DNA of 64,000 nt from Mycobacterium paraseoulense (GTDB taxonomy: Bacteria; Actinomycetota; Actinomycetes; Mycobacteriales; Mycobacteriaceae), in contig NZ_AP022619.1 of NCBI RefSeq assembly GCF_010731655.1, forward strand, positions 5,022,001-5,086,000, written 5' to 3'. Positions 16,333-23,933 of this stretch are shown piece after piece. The notes beneath the pieces were generated by a model. It made no database searches, had not been told where the DNA came from, and saw only the letters and a program-made list of their open reading frames with translations. The first letter of the stretch is position 1; each line of letters begins with the position of its first letter. A program made the translations under genes and the position numbers.

Positions 16333-17853
16333 TTAATCCATTGTGGGGATGACGAATTCGGCGCCATCCTTGATCCCGGAGGGCCACCGCGACGTGACGG
16401 TCTTGGTCTTGGTGTAGAACAGGATCGAGTGCGGCCCGTGCTGGTTGAGGTCGCCGAAGCCGGAGCGCTTCCAGCCGCCGAAGGTGTGGTAGGACACCGG
16501 AACCGGGATGGGAACGTTGACGCCGACCATGCCCACCTGCACCCGGGAGACGAAGTCGCGGGCGGCGTCGCCGTCGCGGGTGAAGATCGCCACGCCGTTG
16601 CCGTACTCGTGCTCCGACGGCAGCCGCAGCGCCTCTTCGTAGTCGTGCGCGCGCACGATGCACAGCACGGGTCCGAAGATCTCGTCGGTGTAGATCGACA
16701 TGTCCGGGGTGACGTGGTCGAACAGCGTCGGGCCGATGAAGAATCCGCCCTCGAGGCTGGCGTCGTCGAAGGTCAGGTCGTCGCTGCCGCGTTCGCGCCC
16801 GTCGATCACGATTTCGGCACCCGCGGCCACACCCTGCTCGATGTAATCGCGCACCCGCGCCAGCGCCGCCTCGGTGACCAGCGGACCGTAGTCGGCCTTG
16901 GGGTCCAGGCTGTGGCCCACCCGCAGGTTGTTGATCCGGTCGATGAGCCTGGCGCGCAAGCGATTCGCCGTCTGCTCGCCGACCGGCACCGCGACGCTGA
17001 TCGCCATGCACCGTTCACCGGCGCTGCCGTATCCGGCGCCGATCAGCGCGTCGACGGCCTGATCGAGGTCCGCATCGGGCATCACGATCATGTGGTTCTT
17101 GGCGCCGCCGAAGCATTGCGACCGCTTGCCGGTGGCCGCGGCCGTCGCGTAGATGTACTGCGCGATGTCGGAGCTGCCGACGAAGCCCACCGCCTGGATG
17201 TCGGGGTGGTGCAGGATGGCGTCGACGGCCTCCTTGTCGCCGTGCACGACCTGGAAGACGCCTGGCGGGAGGCCGGCCTCGAGAAACAGCTCGGCCAGCC
17301 GCACCGGCACCGACGGGTCGCGCTCGCTCGGCTTGAGGACGAACGCGTTGCCGCACGCCAGCGCCGGCCCGGCCTTCCACAACGGGATCATGGCCGGGAA
17401 GTTGAACGGGGTGATGCCCGCGACCACGCCCAGCGGCTGGCGCAGCGAGTAGACGTCGATCCCCGGCCCGGCGCCTTCGGTGTATTCGCCCTTGAGCAGG
17501 TGGGGGATGCCGATGGCGAACTCGATCACCTCGATGCCGCGCTGGACGTCGCCGCGCGAGTCGGCCACCGTCTTGCCGTGCTCGAGGGACAGCATCTCGG
17601 CCAGCTCGTCCATGTGGTCGTTGACCAGCTCGATGAACCGCATCATCACCCGGGCGCGGCGTTGCGGATTCCATGCGGCCCAACCCTTTTGGGCCTCGAC
17701 GGCGGATGCCACCGCGGCGTCGATCTCGGACTTGCCGGCCATCGGCACCTGCGCCTGCACCTCGCCGGTGCTCGGGTTGAAGACGTCGGCGGTGCGCCCG
17801 GACTGGCCGGCCGTGCGCTGCCCGTCGATGAAGTGGGGGATCTGTGTGGTCAT
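16333..17853 (-). CDS. mmsA: Methylmalonate-semialdehyde dehydrogenase (CoA-acylating)
   Basis: Converts methylmalonate semialdehyde to propionyl-CoA in valine (and thymine) degradation. ALDH fold, 506 residues: nucleophile C282 in GSAGERCMAIS, oxyanion Asn N151 in PFNFP, and FGGAKNH, where the general-base Glu of ordinary aldehyde dehydrogenases is absent, as is characteristic of CoA-acylating MMSDH. ATG start at 17853; an 18-bp near-palindrome lies 36 nt upstream. Confidence 0.96.
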   Translation of the reverse strand: MTTQIPHFIDGQRTAGQSGRTADVFNPSTGEVQAQVPMAGKSEIDAAVASAVEAQKGWAAWNPQRRARVMMRFIELVNDHMDELAEMLSLEHGKTVADSRGDVQRGIEVIEFAIGIPHLLKGEYTEGAGPGIDVYSLRQPLGVVAGITPFNFPAMIPLWKAGPALACGNAFVLKPSERDPSVPVRLAELFLEAGLPPGVFQVVHGDKEAVDAILHHPDIQAVGFVGSSDIAQYIYATAAATGKRSQCFGGAKNHMIVMPDADLDQAVDALIGAGYGSAGERCMAISVAVPVGEQTANRLRARLIDRINNLRVGHSLDPKADYGPLVTEAALARVRDYIEQGVAAGAEIVIDGRERGSDDLTFDDASLEGGFFIGPTLFDHVTPDMSIYTDEIFGPVLCIVRAHDYEEALRLPSEHEYGNGVAIFTRDGDAARDFVSRVQVGMVGVNVPIPVPVSYHTFGGWKRSGFGDLNQHGPHSILFYTKTKTVTSRWPSGIKDGAEFVIPTMD

Positions 17854-17888
17854 GGTGTCCTCGGGTTGGTGCGCGCGTGAGAGGCGGA

Positions 17889-17906
17889 TACTTGGATATC
17901 CTAGTA
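17889..17906. promoter_or_regulatory. Near-palindromic operator candidate upstream of mmsA
   Basis: TACTTGGATATCCTAGTA matches its own reverse complement at 16 of 18 positions. On the minus strand it contains TAGGAT (17903-17898), a possible -10 element (TANNNT), 45 nt before the mmsA ATG. It may be a repressor site for the valine operon. The bound protein is unknown. Confidence 0.55.
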
Positions 17907-17937
17907 ACCGCGGGCGGGCGTCGCAAGGACGCCGGTC

Positions 17938-18816
17938 TCACGCCGGGTAGTGGCCGGCCGCCAGATCCGCCAGCAGGCTCGGATGGGCGGGCTGCCAGCC
18001 GAATCTCTCGCGGGTCAGCGCGCTCGACGCCGGCTGGTCCGCCCCGAAAACGGCGCCGAAAAACCCGAAATGGTCCGCCGGGACCGCCGCGGTGGGCACA
18101 TCGAGTTCGCGCCCGATGGCCTCGGCGAGCGCGCGCATCGGGTCCCCCTCGTCGGCGACGGCGTGCGCCACCGTCCCCGGGGTGGCGTCTTCGAGCACCA
18201 GGCGAAACAGGCGCGCGGCGTCGAGGACGTGCACGGCCGGCCAGCGCTGGGTGCCGTCGCCGACGTAGCCGGAGACCCCGGTGCGTCGCGCCGCCTCGAT
18301 GAGCAGCGACGCGAACCCGCAGGGGCCGGCTTCCCGGTGCACGGACCGCGGCAGGCGCACCACCGCCGACCGGACGTCCTTGGCGGCCAGTTCCAGCGCG
18401 GCGCGCGCGTTGCGGCCGCGCCCGCCGATGGGTCCGTCGGCCGGCGCCGGGTCGCGTTCGGTGGCGGTGCGGCCGGGGATCACGGGTGTGCCCGAGGCCA
18501 TGACGAACGGCTTTCCGCTGCCTTCGAACGCGGCGCCGAAGGCCTCGACGGCGCCGGCCTCCTGGGCGACCGCCTTCTGGAAATCGTCGAAGTGGAGGAA
18601 GGCGAGGTGAATCACGCCGTCGGACGCCGCGGCGCCCCGGCGCAGGGCCTCCGGGTCGTCGAGGTCACCGCGCAGCACCTCGGCTCCCATGGACCGGGCG
18701 GCCCGCGCCGACGCATCGGAGCGGGCCAGCGCGAGAACGTCGTGGCCCGCGCCGATGAGCTCGGGCACGACGGCGGAGCCGATCCCTCCGGTGGCACCCG
18801 TGACGAAAACGCGCAT
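17938..18816 (-). CDS. NAD(P)-dependent atypical SDR / epimerase-like protein
   Basis: Extended SDR-type Rossmann protein, 292 residues. The nucleotide motif TGATGGIGS is at 6-14, followed by LARSDASARAARSMGAEVLRGDLDD, where the Arg-containing LARS turn suggests NADP. No clear YxxxK dyad is visible, so it may be an atypical (NmrA/NAD-binding-like) member. ATG 18816 was chosen because AGGAG sits 7 nt upstream. It is divergent from the TetR gene across two operator-like palindromes and is its likely target. Confidence 0.85.
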   Translation of the reverse strand: MRVFVTGATGGIGSAVVPELIGAGHDVLALARSDASARAARSMGAEVLRGDLDDPEALRRGAAASDGVIHLAFLHFDDFQKAVAQEAGAVEAFGAAFEGSGKPFVMASGTPVIPGRTATERDPAPADGPIGGRGRNARAALELAAKDVRSAVVRLPRSVHREAGPCGFASLLIEAARRTGVSGYVGDGTQRWPAVHVLDAARLFRLVLEDATPGTVAHAVADEGDPMRALAEAIGRELDVPTAAVPADHFGFFGAVFGADQPASSALTRERFGWQPAHPSLLADLAAGHYPA

Positions 18817-18832
18817 GAGCAACTCCTCTGAG

Positions 18833-18854
18833 TGATGGGACTAATGTCTCATCA
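18833..18854. promoter_or_regulatory. TetR operator candidate 1 (SDR side)
   Basis: 22-bp imperfect palindrome with arms TGATGGGAC and GTCTCATCA around a 4-nt centre. It lies 17 nt upstream of the SDR start codon, overlapping its likely promoter. The centre is at 18843.5. Confidence 0.75.
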
Positions 18855-18864
18855 CGCTACAGGG

Positions 18865-18886
18865 TGATGGGGCAAAAGTCCCATCG
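18865..18886. promoter_or_regulatory. TetR operator candidate 2 (tetR side)
   Basis: Second copy of the same palindrome, arms TGATGGGGC and GTCCCATCG around AAAA. Its centre is 18875.5, exactly 32 bp (three helical turns) from site 1. It ends 2 nt before the likely tetR -10 element, fitting autorepression. Confidence 0.78.
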
Positions 18887-18888
18887 CC

Positions 18889-18894
18889 TACGAT
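18889..18894 (+). promoter_or_regulatory. -10 element of a leaderless tetR transcript
   Basis: TACGAT (TANNNT) followed by 6 nt and then the ATG at 18901, the spacing expected when transcription starts at the A of the start codon. No Shine-Dalgarno sequence is present. Confidence 0.55.
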
Positions 18895-18900
18895 GGCGGG

Positions 18901-19473
18901 ATGCCCCGATGGGAACCCGATGCGCGAGCGCGGCTGGTCGCCGCCGCGCTACAGCTGTTCTCCGAGCAGGGCTACGACCGGACCACCGTCGCCGAGATCG
19001 CCGACCACGCCGGCCTGACCAAGAGCACCTTTTTTCGGTATTTCCCCGACAAGCGGGAGGTGCTGGCGGCCGGCCAGGAGACCCTGGCGCAACTGCTGAC
19101 CGAGGGGATCGCCTCCGCGCCCGCGGACGCGGGCCCGCTCGCGGCGGTCGCCGCCGGGCTCGCACGGGCGGCCGGGCCGATGACACCGTTCAATCGCGAG
19201 CTCGGGCCCCGGGTGCAGGCCGTCATCGCCACCAGCACCGAGCTGCAGGCCCGTGACGCGCTCAAACAGGTGGGCCTTGCCGCGGCCATGGCGGACGCGT
19301 TGCGCGCCCGGGGGGTGGCGGACCGCGCGGCGACCCTGGCGGCCGAAATGGGAGTGCTCGCGTTCAAGGAGGCATTCGCCGCGTGGCTTGCCGCCGACGA
19401 CGACCAAGACCTGGGCGAACTGGCCCGCAAAGCCCTCAATGACCTCCGCGCCGCGGCGGCCGACATCGACTGA
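18901..19473 (+). CDS. TetR/AcrR-family transcriptional regulator
   Basis: 190 residues. The N-terminal helix-turn-helix is canonical: RLVAAALQLFSEQGYDRTTV, then IADHAGLTKSTFFRYFPDKREV. The helical ligand domain follows (about 60-190) with no recognisable ligand signature. It is divergent from the SDR gene with two matching operators between them, so local repression of both genes is inferred. The flavoprotein 20 nt downstream may be cotranscribed. Confidence 0.93.
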   Translation: MPRWEPDARARLVAAALQLFSEQGYDRTTVAEIADHAGLTKSTFFRYFPDKREVLAAGQETLAQLLTEGIASAPADAGPLAAVAAGLARAAGPMTPFNRELGPRVQAVIATSTELQARDALKQVGLAAAMADALRARGVADRAATLAAEMGVLAFKEAFAAWLAADDDQDLGELARKALNDLRAAAADID

Positions 19474-19493
19474 GCACGCTAGCCTTCAGGCGT

Positions 19494-20909
19494 ATGCGCA
19501 CCATCGAGGCCGACTACCTGGTGGTCGGCGCGGGCGCCATGGGAATGGCGTTCGTCGACACGCTGGTGTCGGAGACGGACGCGCGCGTGGTGCTGGTCGA
19601 CCGCAACCACCAGCCGGGCGGGCATTGGACCATGGCCTACCCGTTCGTGCGGCTGCATCAGCCCTCGGCGTTCTACGGCGTCAACTCGCTGAGACTCGGC
19701 GGCGACTCGATCGACCAGATCGGTTGGAACCAAGGGCTTTACGAGCTGGCCACCGCGGGCGAGGTCTGTGCGTACTACGACCACGTGCTGCGCCGGCAGC
19801 TGTTGGCGAGCGGGCGGGTCAGCTACTTCCCGATGAGCGAATACCGCGGTGACGGCCGCTTCACCACGCTCGCCGGGATCGACTACGCCGTCAACGCGAC
19901 GCGCCGCGTCGTCGACGCCACGTACATGCACGTCACGGTGCCGGCCATGCGCCCGCCGCCCTATCCCCTCGCGCCGGGCGTGACCTGCGTGCCGCCCAAC
20001 GACCTGCCGAAATGCGGCGCGCACGAGCGGTACGTGATCGTCGGGGCCGGCAAGACCGGCATCGACACCTGCCTGTGGCTGCTTGGCCAAGGCATCGCGC
20101 CCGACCGGCTGACCTGGATCATGCCCCGCGACTCCTGGCTGCTGGACCGCGCGAAGATGCAGCCCGGATCGTTGTTCGCCGACCAGATCAAAGCCGGCTT
20201 CATCGCGCAGCTTCGCGCCATCAGCGACGCCACGTCGGTCGAGGACCTTTTCGCGCGGCTCGAGGAATCCGGCGGTCTGCTGCGGATAGATCCTGCGGTC
20301 CGACCGACGATGTATCGCTGCGCGACCGTCACCCGGCAGGAACTCGAGCAGCTGCGACGCATCGGCGACCTGGTGCGGCTGGGCCACCTGCGACGCGTCG
20401 ACGCGGACCGGATGATCCTCGACGGCGGTGCGGTGGCCCGGGACGGCCGCACCCTGTACGTCGACTGCACCGCCGACGGCGCCGAAAAGCGCCCATCGAC
20501 ACCGATTTTCGACGACGGCCGGATCACGCTGCAAAGCGTGCGCGGCTGCCAGCAGATCTTCAGTGCCGCGCTCATCGCCCACGTGGAAGCCGCGTACCAG
20601 GACGACCGGGCGAAGAACGAACTGTGTGTGCCGTTGCCGCATCCCGACACCGACCTGGACTGGCTGCGGCTGGCGCTGGCCGACTACACGAATCAGCTGC
20701 GCTGGCTCGACGACCCGGACCTGACCGCCTGGATGTCGGCGGCCCGCCTGGACCTGTTCGGCCATCTGATCGGCCACCTGCTGCCGCCGGCATCGGCGAA
20801 GCCCCGGGTGCGCGAGCGGATACTCGGCATCGCCAAGTCGGTGTTCTCGGCCACCGCCGCCAAACTCGACGAGCTGCTCGGTGAACAAACCCAGCTCGCC
20901 GCGCCGTGA
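19494..20909 (+). CDS. FAD/NAD(P)-binding flavoprotein, monooxygenase-like
   Basis: 471 residues with two Rossmann motifs: GAGAMG at 12-17 (FAD, followed by VLVDRNHQPGGHW) and GAGKTG at 184-189 (NAD(P)H). This is the layout of flavin-containing/Baeyer-Villiger-type monooxygenases, but the Baeyer-Villiger fingerprint is not obvious, so the reaction is open. From memory related proteins are annotated only as NAD(P)-binding. It starts 20 nt after tetR, so it may belong to the TetR regulon. The sigma-factor operon begins 45 nt downstream. Confidence 0.82.
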   Translation: MRTIEADYLVVGAGAMGMAFVDTLVSETDARVVLVDRNHQPGGHWTMAYPFVRLHQPSAFYGVNSLRLGGDSIDQIGWNQGLYELATAGEVCAYYDHVLRRQLLASGRVSYFPMSEYRGDGRFTTLAGIDYAVNATRRVVDATYMHVTVPAMRPPPYPLAPGVTCVPPNDLPKCGAHERYVIVGAGKTGIDTCLWLLGQGIAPDRLTWIMPRDSWLLDRAKMQPGSLFADQIKAGFIAQLRAISDATSVEDLFARLEESGGLLRIDPAVRPTMYRCATVTRQELEQLRRIGDLVRLGHLRRVDADRMILDGGAVARDGRTLYVDCTADGAEKRPSTPIFDDGRITLQSVRGCQQIFSAALIAHVEAAYQDDRAKNELCVPLPHPDTDLDWLRLALADYTNQLRWLDDPDLTAWMSAARLDLFGHLIGHLLPPASAKPRVRERILGIAKSVFSATAAKLDELLGEQTQLAAP

Positions 20910-20912
20910 TAC

Positions 20913-20924
20913 CCGGTGTAACCC
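20913..20924 (+). promoter_or_regulatory. Shared 12-mer upstream of the ECF sigma gene
   Basis: CCGGTGTAACCC occurs here, 31 nt before the sigma-factor GTG, and again at 22202-22213 ahead of the cupredoxin gene. It is a candidate recognition element (-35-like, or an operator) for the sigma factor of this operon. No convincing common -10 was found. Confidence 0.5.
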
Positions 20925-20954
20925 GGCTCGATATGGATCGGGTGGAGGAGACAC

Positions 20955-21503
20955 GTGGCGGCACGAAACGAACCGGTCAAACGGCCACTGCGGGCGGTGC
21001 CCGACAGTGGCGTTGACGCCGGCTACCCCGACTGGGAGGCCGTGTACTCCGACAACGCGTCCTGGGTGTACCGGACGCTGTTCGCCCGGGTCGGCAACCG
21101 GGCCGACGCCGAGGACCTGACCGCCGAGGTCTTCCTCGCCGCGCTGCGGCCGCTGCGCCTGAGCGCGAGCATCGGGGAGGTGCGCGCCTATCTGCGGGTC
21201 ACCGCCCGCACGGTGCTCGCCGCGCATTGGCGGGAAACCCTGGGCCGGGAGATAACCTCGATCGACGACATCGAACAACCACCGGAGAGCGAGGAAGCGA
21301 TCAGCACCGCGCCGCAGCGTGTCGCCCGGGTTCTCGACAATCTGCCGGACCGTTACCGGCAGATCCTGGAATTGCGCTTCCTGCAAGGGCATTCGATCAA
21401 GGACTCCGCAGCGGAATTGGGCGTCAGCGTCGCCAACGCCAAGGTGCTCCAGCATCGCGCGCTGCGGCTGGCGGCGCAGGTCAATGATGGGGGTCAGCCA
21501 TGA
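20955..21503 (+). CDS. ECF-type RNA polymerase sigma factor
   Basis: 182 residues. Region 2 (about 25-95: WEAVYSDNASWVYRTLFARV, then AEDLTAEVFLAALR) and region 4 (about 115-180: LDNLPDRYRQILELRFLQG, helix-turn-helix IKDSAAELGVSVANAKVLQHRA) are joined by a short linker. It is distinct from SigL in sequence. GTG start with GGAGGAG (20944-20950). The stop overlaps the start of the Rieske gene (ATGA). The group cannot be assigned from sequence alone. Confidence 0.92.
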   Translation: MAARNEPVKRPLRAVPDSGVDAGYPDWEAVYSDNASWVYRTLFARVGNRADAEDLTAEVFLAALRPLRLSASIGEVRAYLRVTARTVLAAHWRETLGREITSIDDIEQPPESEEAISTAPQRVARVLDNLPDRYRQILELRFLQGHSIKDSAAELGVSVANAKVLQHRALRLAAQVNDGGQP

Positions 21504-22201
21504 ACGCGCGCGGGTTGCGCCGATACGTCGATGACCTGTTGCGGGGCCGGCGGCCCAGGCCGTTCGCCCCCGACGACTTCGAGGCGGCGCAGCTGCGCAC
21601 GGCGATCGAACTGCGCGCGGCCGGACGCAGGGGCGACGCGCCCCGCCCGGAATTCCTCGACGATCTGCACCGCCGCCTCGCCGAGCAGATCTCCGACGGG
21701 CGAGGAGAAGTGGCGGCCAAGCACAGCAGCACCCGCCGCCAGGTCATCGTCGGCACGTCGGCCGCCGCGGCCGCCGCGGTCACCGCGGTGTCCATCGACC
21801 GAGCGGTGATCACCGGTCAAACCGGCGGTGTCCCCGCCGCCGACAACACGCCTCTGACGCCCAACGCCGGAATCTGGCAGCGGGTGGCGGCCAGCTCGCA
21901 GGTGCCCGACGGCGTCATGCACCCCTTCGACCTCGGTTCGGTCAGCGGATTCGTCCGCCGCGTCGACGGCAAGCCCCAGGCCATCTCCGGGGTGTGCACC
22001 CACCAGGGGTGCCGGTTGTGGTTCGACGCGCCCGACGACACGCTGCGCTGCCCCTGCCACTCGACGTCCTTCTCGCCGACCGGGCAGGTGCTCACCCATC
22101 AACTGCCGATTGCTCCGAAGCCGTTGCCGCCGTTACTGGTTCGTGAAGTCGACGGCGTCATCGAGGTGTTCGCCCCCCCGCGCCCCGACCAGCCCGCCTG
22201 A
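21500..22201 (+). CDS. Membrane-anchored Rieske [2Fe-2S] protein with cytoplasmic N-terminal domain
   Basis: 233 residues. Residues 1-75 form a charged helical domain (RRYVDDLL, DDFEAAQLRTAIELRAA, EFLDDLHRRLAEQI). An internal Tat-like signal/anchor follows (TRRQVIVG then an Ala-rich helix, about 78-98), then a Rieske domain with C166-T-H168 and C171 in CTHQGC and C184/H187 in CPCHS. So the cluster would lie outside and the N-terminal domain inside. Its gene overlaps the sigma factor by 4 nt, the position typical of an anti-sigma factor. Dual redox sensor/anti-sigma function is inference. Confidence 0.88.
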   Translation: MNARGLRRYVDDLLRGRRPRPFAPDDFEAAQLRTAIELRAAGRRGDAPRPEFLDDLHRRLAEQISDGRGEVAAKHSSTRRQVIVGTSAAAAAAVTAVSIDRAVITGQTGGVPAADNTPLTPNAGIWQRVAASSQVPDGVMHPFDLGSVSGFVRRVDGKPQAISGVCTHQGCRLWFDAPDDTLRCPCHSTSFSPTGQVLTHQLPIAPKPLPPLLVREVDGVIEVFAPPRPDQPA

Positions 22202-22213
22202 CCGGTGTAACCC
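22202..22213 (+). promoter_or_regulatory. Second copy of the shared 12-mer, before the cupredoxin gene
   Basis: CCGGTGTAACCC directly after the Rieske stop codon and 18 nt before the cupredoxin ATG; identical to 20913-20924. If it is a -35 element, transcription would start close to or just inside the gene, so an operator role is also possible. Confidence 0.5.
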
Positions 22214-22231
22214 CCCGCCCTATTCCTGGGC

Positions 22232-22618
22232 ATGACGCTTCGAACACACTCGGCGGCCGCGCTGGCCGCCGCCGTGCTGCTGGCCGGTTGCTCGGTTTCG
22301 CGGCCCGCCGCCGGCACCGGCGTGCCCACCGGCTCGACGTCGGTGACCGCACCGGCTGCTCCGGTCGGCGGCAACCAGGTCAGCATCGACAACTTCGCGT
22401 TCGCACCCGCCACGTTGACCGTCGCGGTCGGCACCACCGTCACGTGGACCAACCGCGACGAGGAGCCGCACACGGTGGCGGCAAGCGACGGCTCGTTCCA
22501 CTCGCCCGGCATGGGGACCGGGGCCACCTTCACCCACACCTTCACCGACCCCGGCACTTTCGACTACGTCTGCTCGATCCACCCGATGATGCACGGGACC
22601 GTGGTGGTGACGCGGTGA
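22232..22618 (+). CDS. Cupredoxin (plastocyanin/amicyanin-like) lipoprotein
   Basis: 128 residues. Signal peptide with lipobox LLAGC (lipidated C20), a Ser/Thr/Pro-rich linker, then a single cupredoxin domain. Type 1 copper ligands are visible: H80 (EEPHTV), C114, H117 and M120 (CSIHPMM). A periplasmic electron carrier anchored to the outer face of the membrane. The Rieske protein next to it is a plausible electron partner. Its stop overlaps the next gene by 4 nt (GTGA). Confidence 0.93.
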   Translation: MTLRTHSAAALAAAVLLAGCSVSRPAAGTGVPTGSTSVTAPAAPVGGNQVSIDNFAFAPATLTVAVGTTVTWTNRDEEPHTVAASDGSFHSPGMGTGATFTHTFTDPGTFDYVCSIHPMMHGTVVVTR

Positions 22619-23535
22619 ACCCCGAGATGAGTCGGCGCCAACTGATGCGGCACACGGCGTGGTTCGGCGCTGCGGTCGGGTTCGCCGTCGTCGGCGGCGA
22701 GGTGATTTCGCACGTCGCCGGCACGGCGGCGGCCGAGCACACGCACGCCCGGCCCACCCTGCGGTTCGCGCAGGTCAGCGACAGCCACATCGGCTTCACC
22801 GGGGCGCCCAACCCCGACGTCGCCGGCACGTTCGGGCGCGCGATCGACCAGGTCAACAGCCTCGGCTACACACCGGATTTCGTCATACACACCGGCGATC
22901 TCACCCACCTGTCCAGCCCGGCGCAGTTCGACCAGGTGAAGCAGATGATGAGCGCCTTCAAGACACCACATGTGTTCACGGTTCCCGGCGAGCACGACTC
23001 GGTCGACGACGCGGGGCAGAAGTACCGAAACGCCTTCGGCGCGGGCTCCGTCGGTGACGGCTGGTACAGCGCCGACATCGCCGGCGTGCACCTGATCGCA
23101 CTGGTGAACACGTTGAACCTGCGCAAGCTCGGACATCTGGGAACCGACCAGCTGGACTTCATCGAGAAGGACGTCGCCCGGCTCTCGAGCGACACTCCCA
23201 TCATCGTGTTCAGCCACATCCCGTTGTTCGCGATGTATCCCGACTGGGGTTGGGGCACCGACGACGCCGGCCGGGCGTTGAGCTACCTTCGCCGATTCTC
23301 CTCGGTCACCTGCCTCAACGGGCATGTGCACCAGCTGTTTTCCAAGACGGAGGGAAACGTGACGTTCTACAGCGGAACGACGACGGCGTACCCGCTGCCG
23401 CGGCCCGGCGACGGGCCGGCGCCCAAGCCGGTCACCCTGCCCGCCGGCAAGCTGCGCGACGCGCTCGGCATCCGCGAGGTGACCTACACCAGGGGCGAGA
23501 CCGCCCTGGCGTTGAAAGAGCAGGCGCTGCAATGA
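22615..23535 (+). CDS. Tat-exported calcineurin-like metallophosphoesterase
   Basis: 306 residues. Tat-type N-terminus MSRRQLMRHTAWFG followed by a hydrophobic stretch. Metallophosphoesterase motifs in order: D56-x-H58 (SDSHIGF), D95 (TGDLTH), G125-E126-H127-D128 (PGEHD), FSHIPLF and GHVHQ. The family motif is normally GNH(D/E); here the Asn, a metal ligand, is Glu. It may hydrolyse phosphodiesters or phosphomonoesters outside the membrane. GTG 22615 overlaps the cupredoxin stop; the end overlaps the next ATG (ATGA). Confidence 0.9.
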   Translation: MNPEMSRRQLMRHTAWFGAAVGFAVVGGEVISHVAGTAAAEHTHARPTLRFAQVSDSHIGFTGAPNPDVAGTFGRAIDQVNSLGYTPDFVIHTGDLTHLSSPAQFDQVKQMMSAFKTPHVFTVPGEHDSVDDAGQKYRNAFGAGSVGDGWYSADIAGVHLIALVNTLNLRKLGHLGTDQLDFIEKDVARLSSDTPIIVFSHIPLFAMYPDWGWGTDDAGRALSYLRRFSSVTCLNGHVHQLFSKTEGNVTFYSGTTTAYPLPRPGDGPAPKPVTLPAGKLRDALGIREVTYTRGETALALKEQALQ

Positions 23536-23933
23536 CTGTGGCGGGCCTGGCGATCCGCATCGGGTTCGCCGCTTCCTTGGCGGTCAGCGCGGTCAGCCAC
23601 GCCTACCTGTATGTGCACGGCTATCGGCACATCCCGGATATCGGCACCGCATTCCTGGTGCAGGCCAGCGTTTCGTTCGCGATCGCCCTGCTGATCCTGC
23701 TCGGCGGTCCCGGGTGGCTCCGCTGGACCGCGGCCGCCGTGGCGGGCGGTTCACTGGTCGCGTTCGCCTTGTCGAGAACCGTTGGGGTCCTTGGCTTTAT
23801 GGAACAGGGCTTGGATCCCGCGCCGCACGCCGTCATCAGTGTGGCCGCGGAAGCGCTGACGGTGCTGCTGTGGGCGGGTGATGTGACGGCTAGGCGGGGC
23901 CGGATACCTCGCCAGTCGGCTCCTCAAGCATGA
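23532..23933 (+). CDS. Small four-helix membrane protein of unknown function
   Basis: 133 residues, mostly apolar, with about four predicted TM segments (starting IRIGFAASLAVSAV, IGTAFLVQASVSFAIALLIL, WTAAAVAGGSLVAFAL and AVISVAAEALTVLLW). No enzymatic motif is visible; conserved-looking HAYLYVHGYRHIP lies between helices 1 and 2. It ends the ECF-Rieske-cupredoxin-phosphoesterase operon with a 4-nt overlap. Its last 44 nt overlap the convergent acyltransferase gene. Confidence 0.8.
   Translation: MTVAGLAIRIGFAASLAVSAVSHAYLYVHGYRHIPDIGTAFLVQASVSFAIALLILLGGPGWLRWTAAAVAGGSLVAFALSRTVGVLGFMEQGLDPAPHAVISVAAEALTVLLWAGDVTARRGRIPRQSAPQA

Noticed and set aside
14941..17880. 979-codon plus-strand open frame
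   Set aside because: Antisense to mmsB, fadE9 and mmsA, which have full family motifs; the frame reads as low-complexity His/Asp/Val-rich sequence typical of high-GC shadow frames.
19479..21455. 658-codon minus-strand open frame
   Set aside because: Antisense to the flavoprotein and ECF sigma genes, both of which are clearly real.
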